From assembly GCA_003439945.1 (NCBI GenBank), contig QVRM01001002.1, positions 1 to 64,000 on the forward strand: a stretch of 64,000 nt of DNA, in the 5' to 3' direction. Within the stretch, counting starts at the first letter, position 1, and every line of letters starts with the position of its first letter. Position numbers and translations under genes: made by a program. The DNA is from Dermanyssus gallinae (lineage: Eukaryota > Arthropoda > Arachnida > Mesostigmata > Dermanyssidae). The notes below the pieces were generated by a model, which was not told where the DNA came from, did no database searches, and worked only from the letters and a program-made list of their open reading frames with translations. Positions 1 to 9,438 of the stretch are shown here, in pieces.

Positions 1-575
1 ATATCGATGGAGCTGATTGCTTACATGAGTCTGAGCTTCAGAGGTAGAGGAACGGTACAAGTGCGTTCGCATTAAAATGGCTTGATCAGTCATAGAAATG
101 TGTTAGACATATAGTCAAAGGAGCGTGTTAAGGCAAAGTTCCGCAGAGTTCGGTGCAGCTATAGTCTGTATATTATATGATTTTTACCCAGAATATCGGC
201 GACAGGTGTCGAGCGTCGGTTGCGTCTATTTACACAGAGGTGACAGACCTTCAAAGACTGTCTCCAAGCGTAGCAGTGCGTCTTTTTTGGGCATAAGATG
301 CGCGCAATGCTGAGCTACCTAGCCTTGGCAGAGTGCGGGGTTAGCTCGCAGTGTAAACCTTGTGCAGATGGAAAAGTGCTTCACAACATTTATGAAGCCT
401 GTTCTTTGCTTGCAGGGAAAAGTGACCGCGATGAATGCTTTACCGGTTCTAGAAGTGCGTTCAATATCACCCAGCGAGCTACCAGACGCACCGGCGGTCT
501 CTGCAGTTTTTCACCCGGTGGGACGGTCGCTATAGTGTTCAACTTGCATATAATGACAAGATTATAATTATATGC
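1..575 (+). pseudogene. 3' remnant of Cys-tail LINE (copy 1)
   Basis: Decayed 3' part of an APE-type LINE. The stretch at 370-412 matches 14118-14160, where the better preserved relative encodes the post-RT segment with IYMKRVLCLP. The stretch at 440-575 matches 14460-14600, including the GGTGGGACGGTCGCT block and the AT-rich 3' end. No frame stays open and no RT motif is present, so this is a 5'-truncated or eroded copy. Its C-terminal Cys/His domain is represented only by its far end. A short (TA)n tract follows at 611-639. Identification rests on nucleotide similarity within the window. Confidence 0.55.
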
Positions 576-937
576 CATTTTATTGCGAAAGAACTTATGG
601 TGAAGTAAACATATAAATATATATATTATATATATATTTGTCTTGTCATGTTCAAATTCTCCAGTTGAAAGTTATGTGGATCTCTCTACGGCGCGTGATA
701 GTTAAATCTATACAAAAAGTGTGCCCAGTTTTAGATGGTGGGAGCACCTGTGTTATGAACGACCAGGTCCATGGTTGCCAACCATTCGGGGACTACGTGT
801 CCGCTTCGGTTGGTAGCGGTGAAGCACCGCACGTCAAATTATATTAAAATTCCTTGCTACAATTAAAATTTTGTCACTTTAATTAAACATGCTTATGTTT
901 AAGTGCCTAAGTGTAATACTGAATGGAAAAGGAGATC

Positions 938-2040
938 TCTTGACACCTTCGTCGTACCGTGGCATCGCAAAGAAAAACGCTATTTACAAAATGCTATCTG
1001 CATTGGAAGCGCATCGACTGGAAGATTTTTAAAAAAATACCGAGTGCTTACAAGAGCATTGGCACAGCTTTAGGTGAAAGAGGCCGACGATGACGGCTTG
1101 CGCTGTTCTTATAAAAAGCATTCAAATGGCCCCCCAAGCTAAACGTAACTTTCTCTTTGCTGTATTTGTTGATTTTAATGCGGTATTTGATACATCGTCA
1201 TTAACAATAATCTTAGAGAAATTAGCGTTATGTGGTGTTCCCGCGATCATACTAAATTAACTATAACAAGCTATGCTTCTGGGGGGATCTGTAATTATCG
1301 ACGAGGGGGTAACTGAACCCACCCAATCTTAATCAGGCAACATGAATAGCAATAGCACAAGGCGATAATCTTAGCCCGCTATTGTTCTCAATATTGGTAA
1401 GCGATCATTAAAACTCACTTTTTCCTTACGCCGGACAAGATCCAGCGTCGCAAGTTAGAACACTTATGTAAGATGACGACCTTGTCCTCTACTCGACCCT
1501 CTCGATTTCATCTGCAGCAATCGCTTGCATCACTGCCGACGTCTGTTGGCCCGAACGGTCTAGTGATAAATGTATCAAAAACTAAAGCGATGAGGTTTTA
1601 CCGCGGAGATAGTCTCGATGTCGAAAAAGATGAATTACGCGTGAGCTCAGCACGAATACGTTTTGTTCAGCATTTTTGATATCTTGAAGAGGTATTTTCA
1701 ACGCAAGGATTACTTGTTACTCAACATATTCAGGTATGACTTCGTAAGGGCATTCCGTCAATTTATAGTATCCAAGAGCCTCATCGGTTTGCCTTTTTAA
1801 TCTAAAGATTGAACCAACCGCTGCTTACGGGGTACAGGTCACACGGTCTTACCTATTGAAAGCGAATCCTTAAGTCTCGACAAAGTCAACACCAGCTTTC
1901 TAAAAGGAGTGCTATTACCGCACTCACCGCACTAGCCGCAACCGGTTTGTCTACCTATTGGCTTCGACAAGGACATAACGACTTTACCGAGAACAGAAGC
2001 CTTCGAGAATCATTCTGCTGAATGGAAATATAAGTTTGCA
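938..2040 (+). pseudogene. Decayed LINE reverse transcriptase (Cys-tail family)
   Basis: Reverse transcriptase remains, readable only by changing frame. In order: a TPSSYRGIAKKNAIYKM block near 940-1000 (usual YRPI..NTIYK motif); NFLFAVFVDFNAVFDT at about 1144-1195 (first catalytic Asp block); AIAQGDNLSPLLFSIL at about 1348-1400; a broken DDDLVLY around 1470-1497 (the YADD box, interrupted by a stop just before it); then NGLVINVSKTKAMRF near 1550-1600. A fragment like RFVYLLAS near 1945 matches the post-RT region of other copies. Several frameshifts and stops make it non-functional. It probably belongs with the elements at 13000 and 55068. Confidence 0.65.
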
Positions 2041-2277
2041 GATGTCAATTGACAATTTTAAGATGACCACAAACTACTGGAAGGACCCAAAAATTTAAAT
2101 ACAGGTTTTTTTATTTACAATACGTGAATTTTATATAAAGATATGTATACGAAATGGGTTGCATGAAATATCGACCGGGTGCAAATGCATAAAGATCGCA
2201 CAGAAAAATTGTGTGATCCGTATTATCTCCAACAGTGTACACGAGCGATATCGCTGATACAAGTGGTGTAGCAAAGC
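2041..2277. other. AT-rich spacer, no gene seen
   Basis: AT-rich sequence between the decayed LINE and the first mariner copy. No terminal inverted repeat lies here, although the left end of the first mariner would be expected near 2245. Confidence 0.5.
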
Positions 2278-3568
2278 TGAATTTTCGCGGGTTACGTATA
2301 TTCGAATCTCGATTTTTTGTGGCGTTATGTTGGTACTCATGTCTCTCACTTATGCCGACAAGCTCGGCCACTTTGAATGTTCACTTAATTGTTGACAGCT
2401 GCTTTGCTTGCACGTGTTTTGGATCGTCTTCGATTTTTACCTATTCAAAAAAATGGATCAAAGAACCTGTATCAAATTTTGTGTGAAAAACGAAATTAAG
2501 TGCGCGGATGCATTCCGAATGTTGACTGTGGCATACGGAGAAGCTACCTTGGACCGAAGCAACGTTTATCGGTGGTACAAAATGTTCTCAGAAGGCCGAG
2601 AAGATGTGAACGACGAAGAGCGTGCCGGACGCCCGAGCACTTCAACAACAGACGAAAAAATTAATGAAGTGGAGAAAATGGTATTGGCCAATCGTCGAAT
2701 CACCGTTAGAGAAGTTGCTGAGGACCTAAACATATCGATTGGCTCGTGCCATTCGATTTTTATCAATGATTTGGGCATGAGACGGGTCGCCGCGAAATTC
2801 GTACCAAAATTGCTCAATTGCGACCAAATACAGCATCGCATGAACATTGCTAATGAGATGTTGGACTCTGTCCGCGACGACCCAAATTTGCTCCAGAGGG
2901 TCATAACTGGTGACGAATCGTGGGTTTATGGTTATGACGTGGAAACCAAAGCTCAATCATCTCAATGGAAGCTGCCGCACGAACCAAGACCGAAAAAAGC
3001 GCGCCAAGTTCGGTCGAATGTGAAAGTTTTGCTGACAGTTTTCTTCGATTGCAGGGACGTGGTGCATCATGAGTTCTTGCCACAGGGTAGAACGGTCAAT
3101 AAGGAATATTACCTGCAAGTTATGCGCAATTTGCGCGAAGCAATCCGCCAGAAACGCCCGGATTTGTGGAAGAACAAAAATTGGCTTTTGCACCACGATA
3201 ACGCCCCTGCTCACACATCGTTGCTTGTGCGCGAGTTTTTGGCCAAAAACAACACACTAATGATGCCACAGCCACCGTATTCCCCAGATCTGGCCCCCTG
3301 TGACTTTTTCTTGTTCCCTAAACTGAAGAGGCCCATGAAAGGACGACGTTACGCTACGCTTGACGAGATAAAGACGGCATCGAAGGAGGAGCTGAACAAG
3401 ATAAAAAAAAATGGTTTTTTGAAGTGCTTCGAAGATTGGAAAAACCGTTGGCACAAGTGTATAATATCTCATGGGGATTACTTTGAAGGGGACAAAATAG
3501 ATATTCATGAATAAATGAATAATTTTTGAAAAGACACAAAAGTCGCGATACTTTTTGAACACACCTCG
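2278..3568 (+). mobile_element. mariner element copy 1, left end missing
   Basis: Homology with the second copy begins at 2278, about 30 bp inside that copy's left end, so the whole left terminal inverted repeat (TIR) is absent. The right TIR is complete at 3537-3568 and is followed by TA, the normal mariner target. Together with copies 2 and 3 it forms a direct tandem array with almost identical sequences. Lacking one TIR, this copy should not move by itself, although its transposase frame is open. Confidence 0.9.
2453..3514 (+). CDS. mariner transposase, DD34D, intact frame (copy 1)
   Basis: A 353-residue open frame for a Tc1/mariner-superfamily transposase, which cuts and pastes the element at TA sites in the nucleus. 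The N-terminal ~110 residues hold the paired helix-turn-helix DNA-binding region (for example ITVREVAEDLNIS at 83-95). The catalytic triad is present: D154 in TGDESW, D249 in HHDN and D284 in APCDFF, with exactly 34 residues between the last two, the mariner spacing. The signature YSPDLAP is at 276-282. I start at 2453 (MDQRTC) rather than the in-frame ATG at 2408, because 353 residues is the usual mariner length. Length and motifs look functional; activity is unknown. Confidence 0.9.
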   Translation: MDQRTCIKFCVKNEIKCADAFRMLTVAYGEATLDRSNVYRWYKMFSEGREDVNDEERAGRPSTSTTDEKINEVEKMVLANRRITVREVAEDLNISIGSCHSIFINDLGMRRVAAKFVPKLLNCDQIQHRMNIANEMLDSVRDDPNLLQRVITGDESWVYGYDVETKAQSSQWKLPHEPRPKKARQVRSNVKVLLTVFFDCRDVVHHEFLPQGRTVNKEYYLQVMRNLREAIRQKRPDLWKNKNWLLHHDNAPAHTSLLVREFLAKNNTLMMPQPPYSPDLAPCDFFLFPKLKRPMKGRRYATLDEIKTASKEELNKIKKNGFLKCFEDWKNRWHKCIISHGDYFEGDKIDIHE

Positions 3569-3616
3569 TATGTGCATAAACCAAATACTGGTTAATAAAC
3601 AATACAATTATATATA
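3569..3616. other. 48-bp spacer between mariner copies 1 and 2
   Basis: Short AT-rich spacer bounded by TA on each side, at the right end of copy 1 and the left end of copy 2. It is the only non-mariner DNA inside the three-copy array. Confidence 0.7.
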
Positions 3617-4926
3617 CGAGGTGTGTTCAAAAAGTATCGCGACTTTTGAATTTTCGCGGGTTACGTATATTCGAATTTCGATTTTTTGTGGCGTTATGTT
3701 GGTACTCATGTCTCTCACTTATGCCGACAAGCTCGGCCATTTTGAATGTTCACTTAATTGTTGACAGCTGCTTTGCTTGCACGTGTTTTGGATCGTCTTC
3801 GATTTTTACCTATTCCAAAAAATGGATCAAAGAACCTGTATCAAATTTTGTGTGAAAAACGAAATTAAGTGCGCGGATTCATTCCGAATGTTGACTGTGG
3901 CATACGGAGAAGCTACCTTGGACCGAAGCAACGTTTATCGGTGGTACAAAATGTTCTCAGAAGGCCGAGAAGATGCGAACGACGAAGAGCGTGCCGGACG
4001 CCCGAGCACTTCAACAACAGACGAAAAAATTAATGAAGTGGAGAAAATGGTATTGGCCAATCGTCGAATCACCGTTAGAGAAGTTGCTGAGGACCTAAAC
4101 ATATCGATTGGCTCGTGCCATTCGATTTTTATCAATGATTTAGGCATGAGACGGGTCGCCGCGAAATTCGTACCAAAATTGCTCAATTGCGACCAAAAAC
4201 AGCATCGCATGAACATTGCTAATGAGATGTTGGACTCTGTCCGCGACGACCCAAATTTGCTCCAGAGGGTCATAACTGGTGACGAATCGTGGGTTTATGG
4301 TTATGACGTGGAAACCAAAGCTCAATCATCTCAATGGAAGCTGCCGCACGAACCAAGACCGAAAAAAGCGCGCCAAGTTCGGTCGAATGTGAAAGTTTTG
4401 CTGACAGTTTTCTTCGATTGCAGGGGCGTGGTGCATCATGAGTTCTTGCCACAGGGTAGAACGGTCAATAAGGAATATTACCTGCAAGTTATGCGCAATT
4501 TGCGCGAAGCAATCCGCCAGAAACGCCCGGATTTGTGGAAGAACAAAAATTGGCTTTTGCACCACGATAACGCCCCTGCTCACACATCGTTGCTTGTGCG
4601 CGAGTTTTTGGCCAAAAACAACACACTAATGATGCCGCAGCCACCGTATTCCCCAGATCTGGCCCCCTGTGACTTTTTCTTGTTCCCTAAACTGAAGAGG
4701 CCCATGAAAGGACGACGTTACGCTACGCTTGACGAGATAAAGACGGCATCGAAGGAGGAGCTGAACAAGATAAAAAAAAATGGTTTTTTGAAGTGCTTCG
4801 AAGATTGGAAAAACCGTTGGCACAAGTGTATAATATCTCATGGGGATTACTTTGAAGGGGACAAAATAGATATTCGTGAATAAATGAATAATTTTTGAAA
4901 AAACACAAAAGTCGCGATACTTTTTG
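3617..4926 (+). mobile_element. mariner element copy 2, right end clipped
   Basis: The left TIR is complete (3617-3648, beginning CGAGGTGTGTTCAAAAAG, TA just before). The TIR is 32 bp and matches the right ends of copies 1 and 3 perfectly. The right TIR has lost roughly its outer 10 bases and runs directly into the equally clipped left TIR of copy 3 near 4926. The transposase within is intact. Confidence 0.9.
3822..4883 (+). CDS. mariner transposase, DD34D, intact frame (copy 2)
   Basis: A 353-residue open frame with the same domain layout as copy 1: N-terminal helix-turn-helix DNA-binding half, then a catalytic core with all three Asp residues (TGDESW, HHDN, APCDFF). It differs from copy 1 at only a few residues, for example A20 to S, V52 to A, I126 to K, D202 to G and H352 to R. 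Such near identity implies recent amplification or tandem duplication. The start at 3822 was chosen as in copy 1. Of the three copies, this one combines an open frame with a complete left TIR, but its right TIR is damaged. Confidence 0.9.
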   Translation: MDQRTCIKFCVKNEIKCADSFRMLTVAYGEATLDRSNVYRWYKMFSEGREDANDEERAGRPSTSTTDEKINEVEKMVLANRRITVREVAEDLNISIGSCHSIFINDLGMRRVAAKFVPKLLNCDQKQHRMNIANEMLDSVRDDPNLLQRVITGDESWVYGYDVETKAQSSQWKLPHEPRPKKARQVRSNVKVLLTVFFDCRGVVHHEFLPQGRTVNKEYYLQVMRNLREAIRQKRPDLWKNKNWLLHHDNAPAHTSLLVREFLAKNNTLMMPQPPYSPDLAPCDFFLFPKLKRPMKGRRYATLDEIKTASKEELNKIKKNGFLKCFEDWKNRWHKCIISHGDYFEGDKIDIRE

Positions 4927-4944
4927 AAAAGTATCGCGACTTTT
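4907..4944. repeat. Palindromic TIR-TIR junction between mariner copies 2 and 3
   Basis: Eighteen-base arms flank a 2-base centre (TG). The left arm is the inner part of copy 2's right TIR and the right arm is the inner part of copy 3's left TIR. About 10-12 outer bases of both TIRs, and any spacer, are gone, so the elements share one palindromic joint. It should form a stable cruciform or hairpin. Confidence 0.9.
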
Positions 4945-6235
4945 GAATTTTCGCGGGTTACGTATATTCGAATTTCGATTTTTTGTGGCGTTATGTTGGT
5001 ACTCATGTCTCTCACTTATGCCGACAAGCTCGGCCATTTTGAATGTTCACTTAATTGTTGACAGCTGCTTTGCTTGCACGTGTTTTGGATCGTCTTCGAT
5101 TTTTACCTATTCAAAAAAATGGATCAAAGAACCTGTATCAAATTTTGTGTGAAAAACGAAATTAAGTGCGCGGATGCATTCCGAATGTTGACTGTGGCAT
5201 ACGGAGAAGCTACCTTGGACCGAAGAAACGTTTATCGGTGGTACAAAATGTTCTCAGAAGGCCGAGAAGATGTGAACGACGAAGAGCGTGCCGGACGCCC
5301 GAGCACTTCAACAACAGACGAAAAAATTAATGAAGTGGAGAAAATGGTATTGGCCAATCGTCGAATCACCGTTAGAGAAGTTGCTGAGGACCTAAACATA
5401 TCGATTGGCTCGTGCCATTCGATGTTTATCAATGATTTGGGCATGAGACGGGTCGCCGCGAAATTCGTACCAAAATTGCTCAATTGCGACCAAAAACAGC
5501 ATCGCATGAACATTGCTAATGAGATGTTGGACTCTGTCCGCGACGACCCAAATTTGCTCCAGAGGGTCATAACTGGTGACGAATCGTGGGTTTATGGTTA
5601 TGACGTGGAAACCAAAGCTCAATCATCTCAATGGAAGCTGCCGCACGAACCAAGACCGAAAAAAGCGCGCCAAGTTCGGTCGAATGTGAAAGTTTTGCTG
5701 ACAGTTTTCTTCGATTGCAGGGGCGTGGTGCATCATGAGTTCTTGCCACAGGGTAGAACGGTCAATAAGGAATATTACCTGCAAGTTATGCGCAATTTGC
5801 GCGAAGCAATCCGCCAGAAACGCCCGGATTTGTGGAAGAACAAAAATTGGCTTTTGCACCACGATAACGCCCCTGCTCACACATCGTTGCTTGTGCGCGA
5901 GTTTTTGGCCAAAAACAACACACTAATGATGCCGCAGCCACCGTATTCCCCAGATCTGGCCCCCATGTGACTTTTTCTTGTTCCCTAAACTGAAGAGGCC
6001 CATGAAAGGACGACGTTACGCTACGCTTGACGAGATAAAGACGGCATCGAAGGAGGAGCTGAACAAGATAAAAAAAAATGTTTTTTTGAAGTGCTTCGAA
6101 GATTGGAAAAACCGTTGGCACAAGTGTATAATATCTCATGGGGATTACTTTGAAGGGGACAAAATAGATATTCATGAATAAATGAATATATTTTGAAAAA
6201 ACACAAAAGTCGCGATACTTTTTGAACACACCTCG
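4927..6235 (+). mobile_element. mariner element copy 3, left end clipped, frame broken
   Basis: Third tandem copy. The left TIR is shortened at the palindromic junction, while the right TIR is complete and ends at 6235. The expected flanking TA reads TG here and is followed directly by a (TA)n tract, so the outer target site is altered or absorbed in the microsatellite. Confidence 0.85.
5119..6181 (+). pseudogene. mariner transposase, frameshifted before third catalytic Asp (copy 3)
   Basis: Same transposase as copies 1 and 2 except for one extra A at 5965, inside the codons for the LAPCDFF motif. The frame then ends at once (LAPM, stop at 5968-5970), so the product would lack the third catalytic Asp and the C-terminal ~70 residues. 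The remainder is readable in another frame from 5978 to the normal stop at 6181. The first two catalytic Asp residues and the DNA-binding half remain encoded. The truncated form could in principle bind TIRs without cutting, which is inference. Confidence 0.9.
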
Positions 6236-6236
6236 T

Positions 6237-6241
6237 GTATA

Positions 6242-6272
<31 letters not shown>

Positions 6273-6278
6273 TTTTTA
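6237..6278. repeat. (TA)n tract followed by T-run
   Basis: About 28 bp of alternating TA, then a run of 14 T, immediately beside the right end of mariner copy 3. Confidence 0.9.
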
Positions 6279-6800
6279 TGAGACCGTCTTTTTCGGACGG
6301 CAATTTTAAATAAGTTCAATAATTCTTCATTGAGCTTGAAATTTCCATTATTACACAAATTCAAACAATTGTAACTATTCAGGGCATTTTGCAGAAAAGG
6401 CTATCGCCCGTGTCTGCCCGCTCTAGTGAGTGTGTTAACATCCTTCATGTTGCATAACAGTGCTTAGTAGAATTTTTCATTTATGTTTTAATCGTGCTGA
6501 AAGACTCATCCAACTACACATGTTTTTAATATATCCGGCGAAATTAAACAAAATTGTTGTTTAAGTTTGGTTTTGCATTCCTTTGTAGATAATTCTAATA
6601 CACATCTAAACAGATGAGGAAATCTAGCATTTATGTTTACCAGGCGATAACTAAGCATCTAATAATTTGTTACAAGCCTTGTATATGGGTGTGTTACAAC
6701 ATTGTTTACAGAACTTGAAGTAGGAGTAGCTTTATTCAAAGTAACTTCAAAATGAGTGCGGTTCCTGCTATAGTGTGTTAGAATGCTATATATGTATTCC

Positions 6801-6803
<3 letters not shown>
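6279..6803. other. No gene recognised
   Basis: AT-rich sequence without an open frame of interest, recognisable LINE motif or terminal repeat. Confidence 0.4.

Positions 6804-6875
<72 letters not shown>
6804..6875. repeat. (TA)n microsatellite, ~72 bp
   Basis: Pure alternating TA. It forms the left border of the inverted LINE composite that follows. Confidence 0.95.
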
Positions 6876-6876
<1 letters not shown>

Positions 6877-7290
6877 CTCGACGTCGATAGAATCGGGAAT
6901 CGGCAGGACCTCATGCGAACGTTCCAGTAGAGCCGCAACGTCCAGATTGCGGGCCCGAGGCACTCGTCTGGGGGCTCTCGACGTGTCGTCATGTACCTTG
7001 AATTCTAGCGCAGTTGGGATATGTGATCGAATAAGCCCGCCTTCACTCAACGAATTCCTTTCTCCAATATAGTTTACTCTGTCCTCGCTTAAGCTGACCG
7101 CAAATAAATCAATGACCGAGCTCCCCGAATGGTTGAGGAAGGTCGGACATGACGCTGGGGTAACTATCCAGCAACCATAGTCAGCTAGGGTATCACGTAA
7201 GGCTGTCGTGCGACTGGAGGAGGGACAATCAAGACGAGCGTTGAAATCTCCCGCGACGATCAGAGGGGCAGCAGACGGAATTTTTCAGTA
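6876..7290 (-). pseudogene. APE endonuclease fragment of Cys-tail LINE (inverted)
   Basis: The minus strand encodes the C-terminal half of an apurinic-type endonuclease, the LINE domain that nicks target DNA before reverse transcription. Reading from 7290 down, VAGDFNARLD gives the GDFN catalytic motif near 7250, a segment ending SSVIDLFAVSLSEDRV carries the middle block, and IRSHIPTALEF matches the terminal SDH motif (near 7010-7030). The frame is open through the whole fragment. The closest relative here is 25,880-26,210, which also reads AGDFNARLDGP. The fragment abuts, head-on, the 3' end of the same LINE family on the plus strand, as expected from 5' inversion. Confidence 0.7.
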
Positions 7291-7533
7291 CCGGAGCGAT
7301 GAGAAATGCGGACTGGAAGGGGCCAGAGCGTAGCAACAGGCACGTGATAACACGATTTGCAGTACACGGCTTTCATCACATTTTATGTCAACGTGCTGAA
7401 TTCCATGAACCATGTGAGACTTGTGTATGCCGCCGCTGCGGTGAACACTGCCGAAGATACCATGCCGCAAAATGCAATCTTGTGCAATCTTTAAATGAAC
7501 TAGCCCGTCATTGTGGGGCCTTGTAGCTTATAT

Positions 7534-7577
<44 letters not shown>

Positions 7578-7735
7578 CATATGTATATGTTTATATATGT
7601 GTGTATATATGTGTATGTATCCATACATATGCAGATCACCCGGTGATAGTCTGGACTCACTGTCCTTATAGTTGTTAAAGAGATGTATTTGTGATTATAA
7701 TCGCTACTCAACCTGAGTGAATAAATATGAAATGT
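7291..7735 (+). pseudogene. C-terminal Cys/His domain and 3' UTR of Cys-tail LINE
   Basis: Open from about 7299 to a stop at 7524-7526. It encodes the terminal Cys/His domain: HVITRFAVHGFHH at the start, then FHEP, CVCRRC, and a closing YHAAKC. Ligand spacing is H-x7-H-G-x-H-x3-C-x5-H-x5-C-x-C-x2-C-x3-C-x3-H-x3-C, the same as the copy at 55,934. The 3' UTR includes a (TA)n at 7539-7572 and the family-like end GAGTGAATAAATATGA near 7705. No RT precedes it. I infer a nucleic-acid or zinc-binding tail; the function is unknown. Confidence 0.7.
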
Positions 7736-7743
7736 ATATATAT

Positions 7744-7803
<60 letters not shown>
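7735..7803. repeat. (TA)n microsatellite, ~68 bp
   Basis: Alternating TA with one short interruption. The irritans-type mariner sits at its right edge, using the last TA as target. Confidence 0.95.
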
Positions 7804-7806
<3 letters not shown>

Positions 7807-9095
7807 GTAGTTCAACAAGTTCTTAAAATGAGCTTTTAGAATTCGAATTTTGGCGCGCTTTCACCGTTATTGGAAACGGCAACTTTTCGAATGCTAGCAG
7901 TAAAAATATTATGGTGATTGGCCGTTGCGATTTCGTTTGATCGCTTTTCCCGTGCAACGTATCGGCGTGATTGGAGTGAAAAATGGAGAAAAAAGAGTTT
8001 CGAGTGGTTATCAAGCATTTTTATTTCAAAGGTTGGAATGCGACCCAAGTGAAAACTGAGTTAGACGAGGTGTACGGTGACTCTGCGCCATGTTTTGCCA
8101 CTGTTTCCAACTGGATTAATGAGTTAAAAAGAGGTCGCAGGAGCACCGAGGATGAACTACGTTTAGGACGCCCAAAAACGGCAACTGATGAGGAAAACGT
8201 GGAAAAAGTGCGGAAAATCGTTGCCGCAGATAAGCGAGTGAACATTAGGGAGATAGCGGAGGCCTTGGGGATCAGTTTGGGTAGAGTGCATTTCATCCTG
8301 CACGAAAACTTGAAGATGAAAAAGCTCAGAGCAAAATGGGTGCCGCATTTGCTCAACCAAGGCCAAAAAGACGCGCGTGTTTCCGCTTCACAGCGAAATT
8401 TGGCCAAGATGTCGAAAAATCCGTCGGACTTTTGGCGCAGATTCGTGACCGTCGATGAACGCTGGGTCCATCACTACACTCCCGAGACCCAAGAAGCATC
8501 TCGTCAATGGTGTGCACCTGGTGAAGGACCTCCGAAGAGGGTGCGGACAACGGCATCGGCCGGAAAGATGATGGCTACGGTTTTTTGGGACCAACGTGGA
8601 ATAATTCTGGTCGACTACCTTGAGAGCGGTAAAACGATCACGGGAGAATATTATGCAAGACTGTTCGACTGCCTGAAGCAAGAACTCATCGTGAAACGGC
8701 CCGCTTTGCAGAAGAAGGTTGTCCTGTTTCACCAGGACAATGCTCCCGCACACAAGTCGCGGCAAGCAACGGCAAAACTAGCCCAACTGAGGTTCGAACT
8801 TATTGAACAACCTTCCTATTCTCCAGACCTGGCCCCCTCTAATTATTTCCTTTTCGGACATTTGAAGAATAGTCTCGGTGGAAAGCGTTTTTCCAGCAAT
8901 GAAGAGGTTAAGGCTGCTGTCAATGCCTATTTTAAGTCTAAAGACGCGGAATTCTACTCAAGAGGTATAAATGCTCTGAAATCTCGGTGGGAAAAGTGTA
9001 TTGAGCTTCTCGGGGAGTATATCGAATAAGAAAAAATTAAAAACAAGATTTGGAAAATTCTTGGTTTTCATTTTAAGAACTTGTTGAACTACCTG
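7804..9095 (+). mobile_element. irritans-type mariner, complete with perfect TIRs
   Basis: A 1292-bp element with perfect 28-bp terminal inverted repeats (7804-7831 and 9068-9095, outer end CAGGTAGTTCAACAAG). TA flanks it at 7802-7803 and 9096-9097, the mariner target duplication. It lies between a (TA)n tract and unique sequence. Perfect TIRs suggest a fairly young insertion. Confidence 0.95.
7983..9029 (+). CDS. mariner transposase with DD34N triad, probably inactive
   Basis: A 348-residue uninterrupted frame closely resembling irritans-subfamily transposases such as Himar1 (start MEKKEFR, RAKWVPHLL linker near 116-124, C-terminal RWEKCIELLGEYIE). The N-terminal ~115 residues are the helix-turn-helix DNA-binding region. 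Two catalytic acids are present: D158 in TVDERW and D252 in HQDN. The third, expected at residue 287, is Asn (codon AAT at 8841-8843, motif LAPSNYF where the family has SDYF or SDFF). The usual DETW also reads DERW. Loss of the third metal-binding Asp should abolish cleavage, while DNA binding may persist. The start at 7983 follows the family. Confidence 0.93.
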   Translation: MEKKEFRVVIKHFYFKGWNATQVKTELDEVYGDSAPCFATVSNWINELKRGRRSTEDELRLGRPKTATDEENVEKVRKIVAADKRVNIREIAEALGISLGRVHFILHENLKMKKLRAKWVPHLLNQGQKDARVSASQRNLAKMSKNPSDFWRRFVTVDERWVHHYTPETQEASRQWCAPGEGPPKRVRTTASAGKMMATVFWDQRGIILVDYLESGKTITGEYYARLFDCLKQELIVKRPALQKKVVLFHQDNAPAHKSRQATAKLAQLRFELIEQPSYSPDLAPSNYFLFGHLKNSLGGKRFSSNEEVKAAVNAYFKSKDAEFYSRGINALKSRWEKCIELLGEYIE

Positions 9096-9097
9096 TA

Positions 9098-9389
9098 AGT
9101 CTAGTCAGCAAGCCCTTTCCTCGCGCTTGCCCATTATATGGACTAGTATACCACAGAATATTCGCCGTATCACTTCCCTGCATTGTTTGACACGTATGGT
9201 CCAAAAATGGCTACTCACTAACACATTTCGTCATGGCTGAGGCACACATGCTATTTGTGTTGTGTTTATCATTTGTGATACTTCATGATTGACTAAAATT
9301 ATTTTATGACTGTTCTTGACTGGCAGCAAATTATTTTTTTTCTATATATATATATATATATATAATTTTTTTTAAATGGGAAATAACGT

Positions 9390-9438
<49 letters not shown>

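Noticed and set aside
2566..6364. Minus-strand frames of 60-192 codons inside the mariner array
   Set aside because: They repeat identically in each copy as antisense shadows of the transposase.
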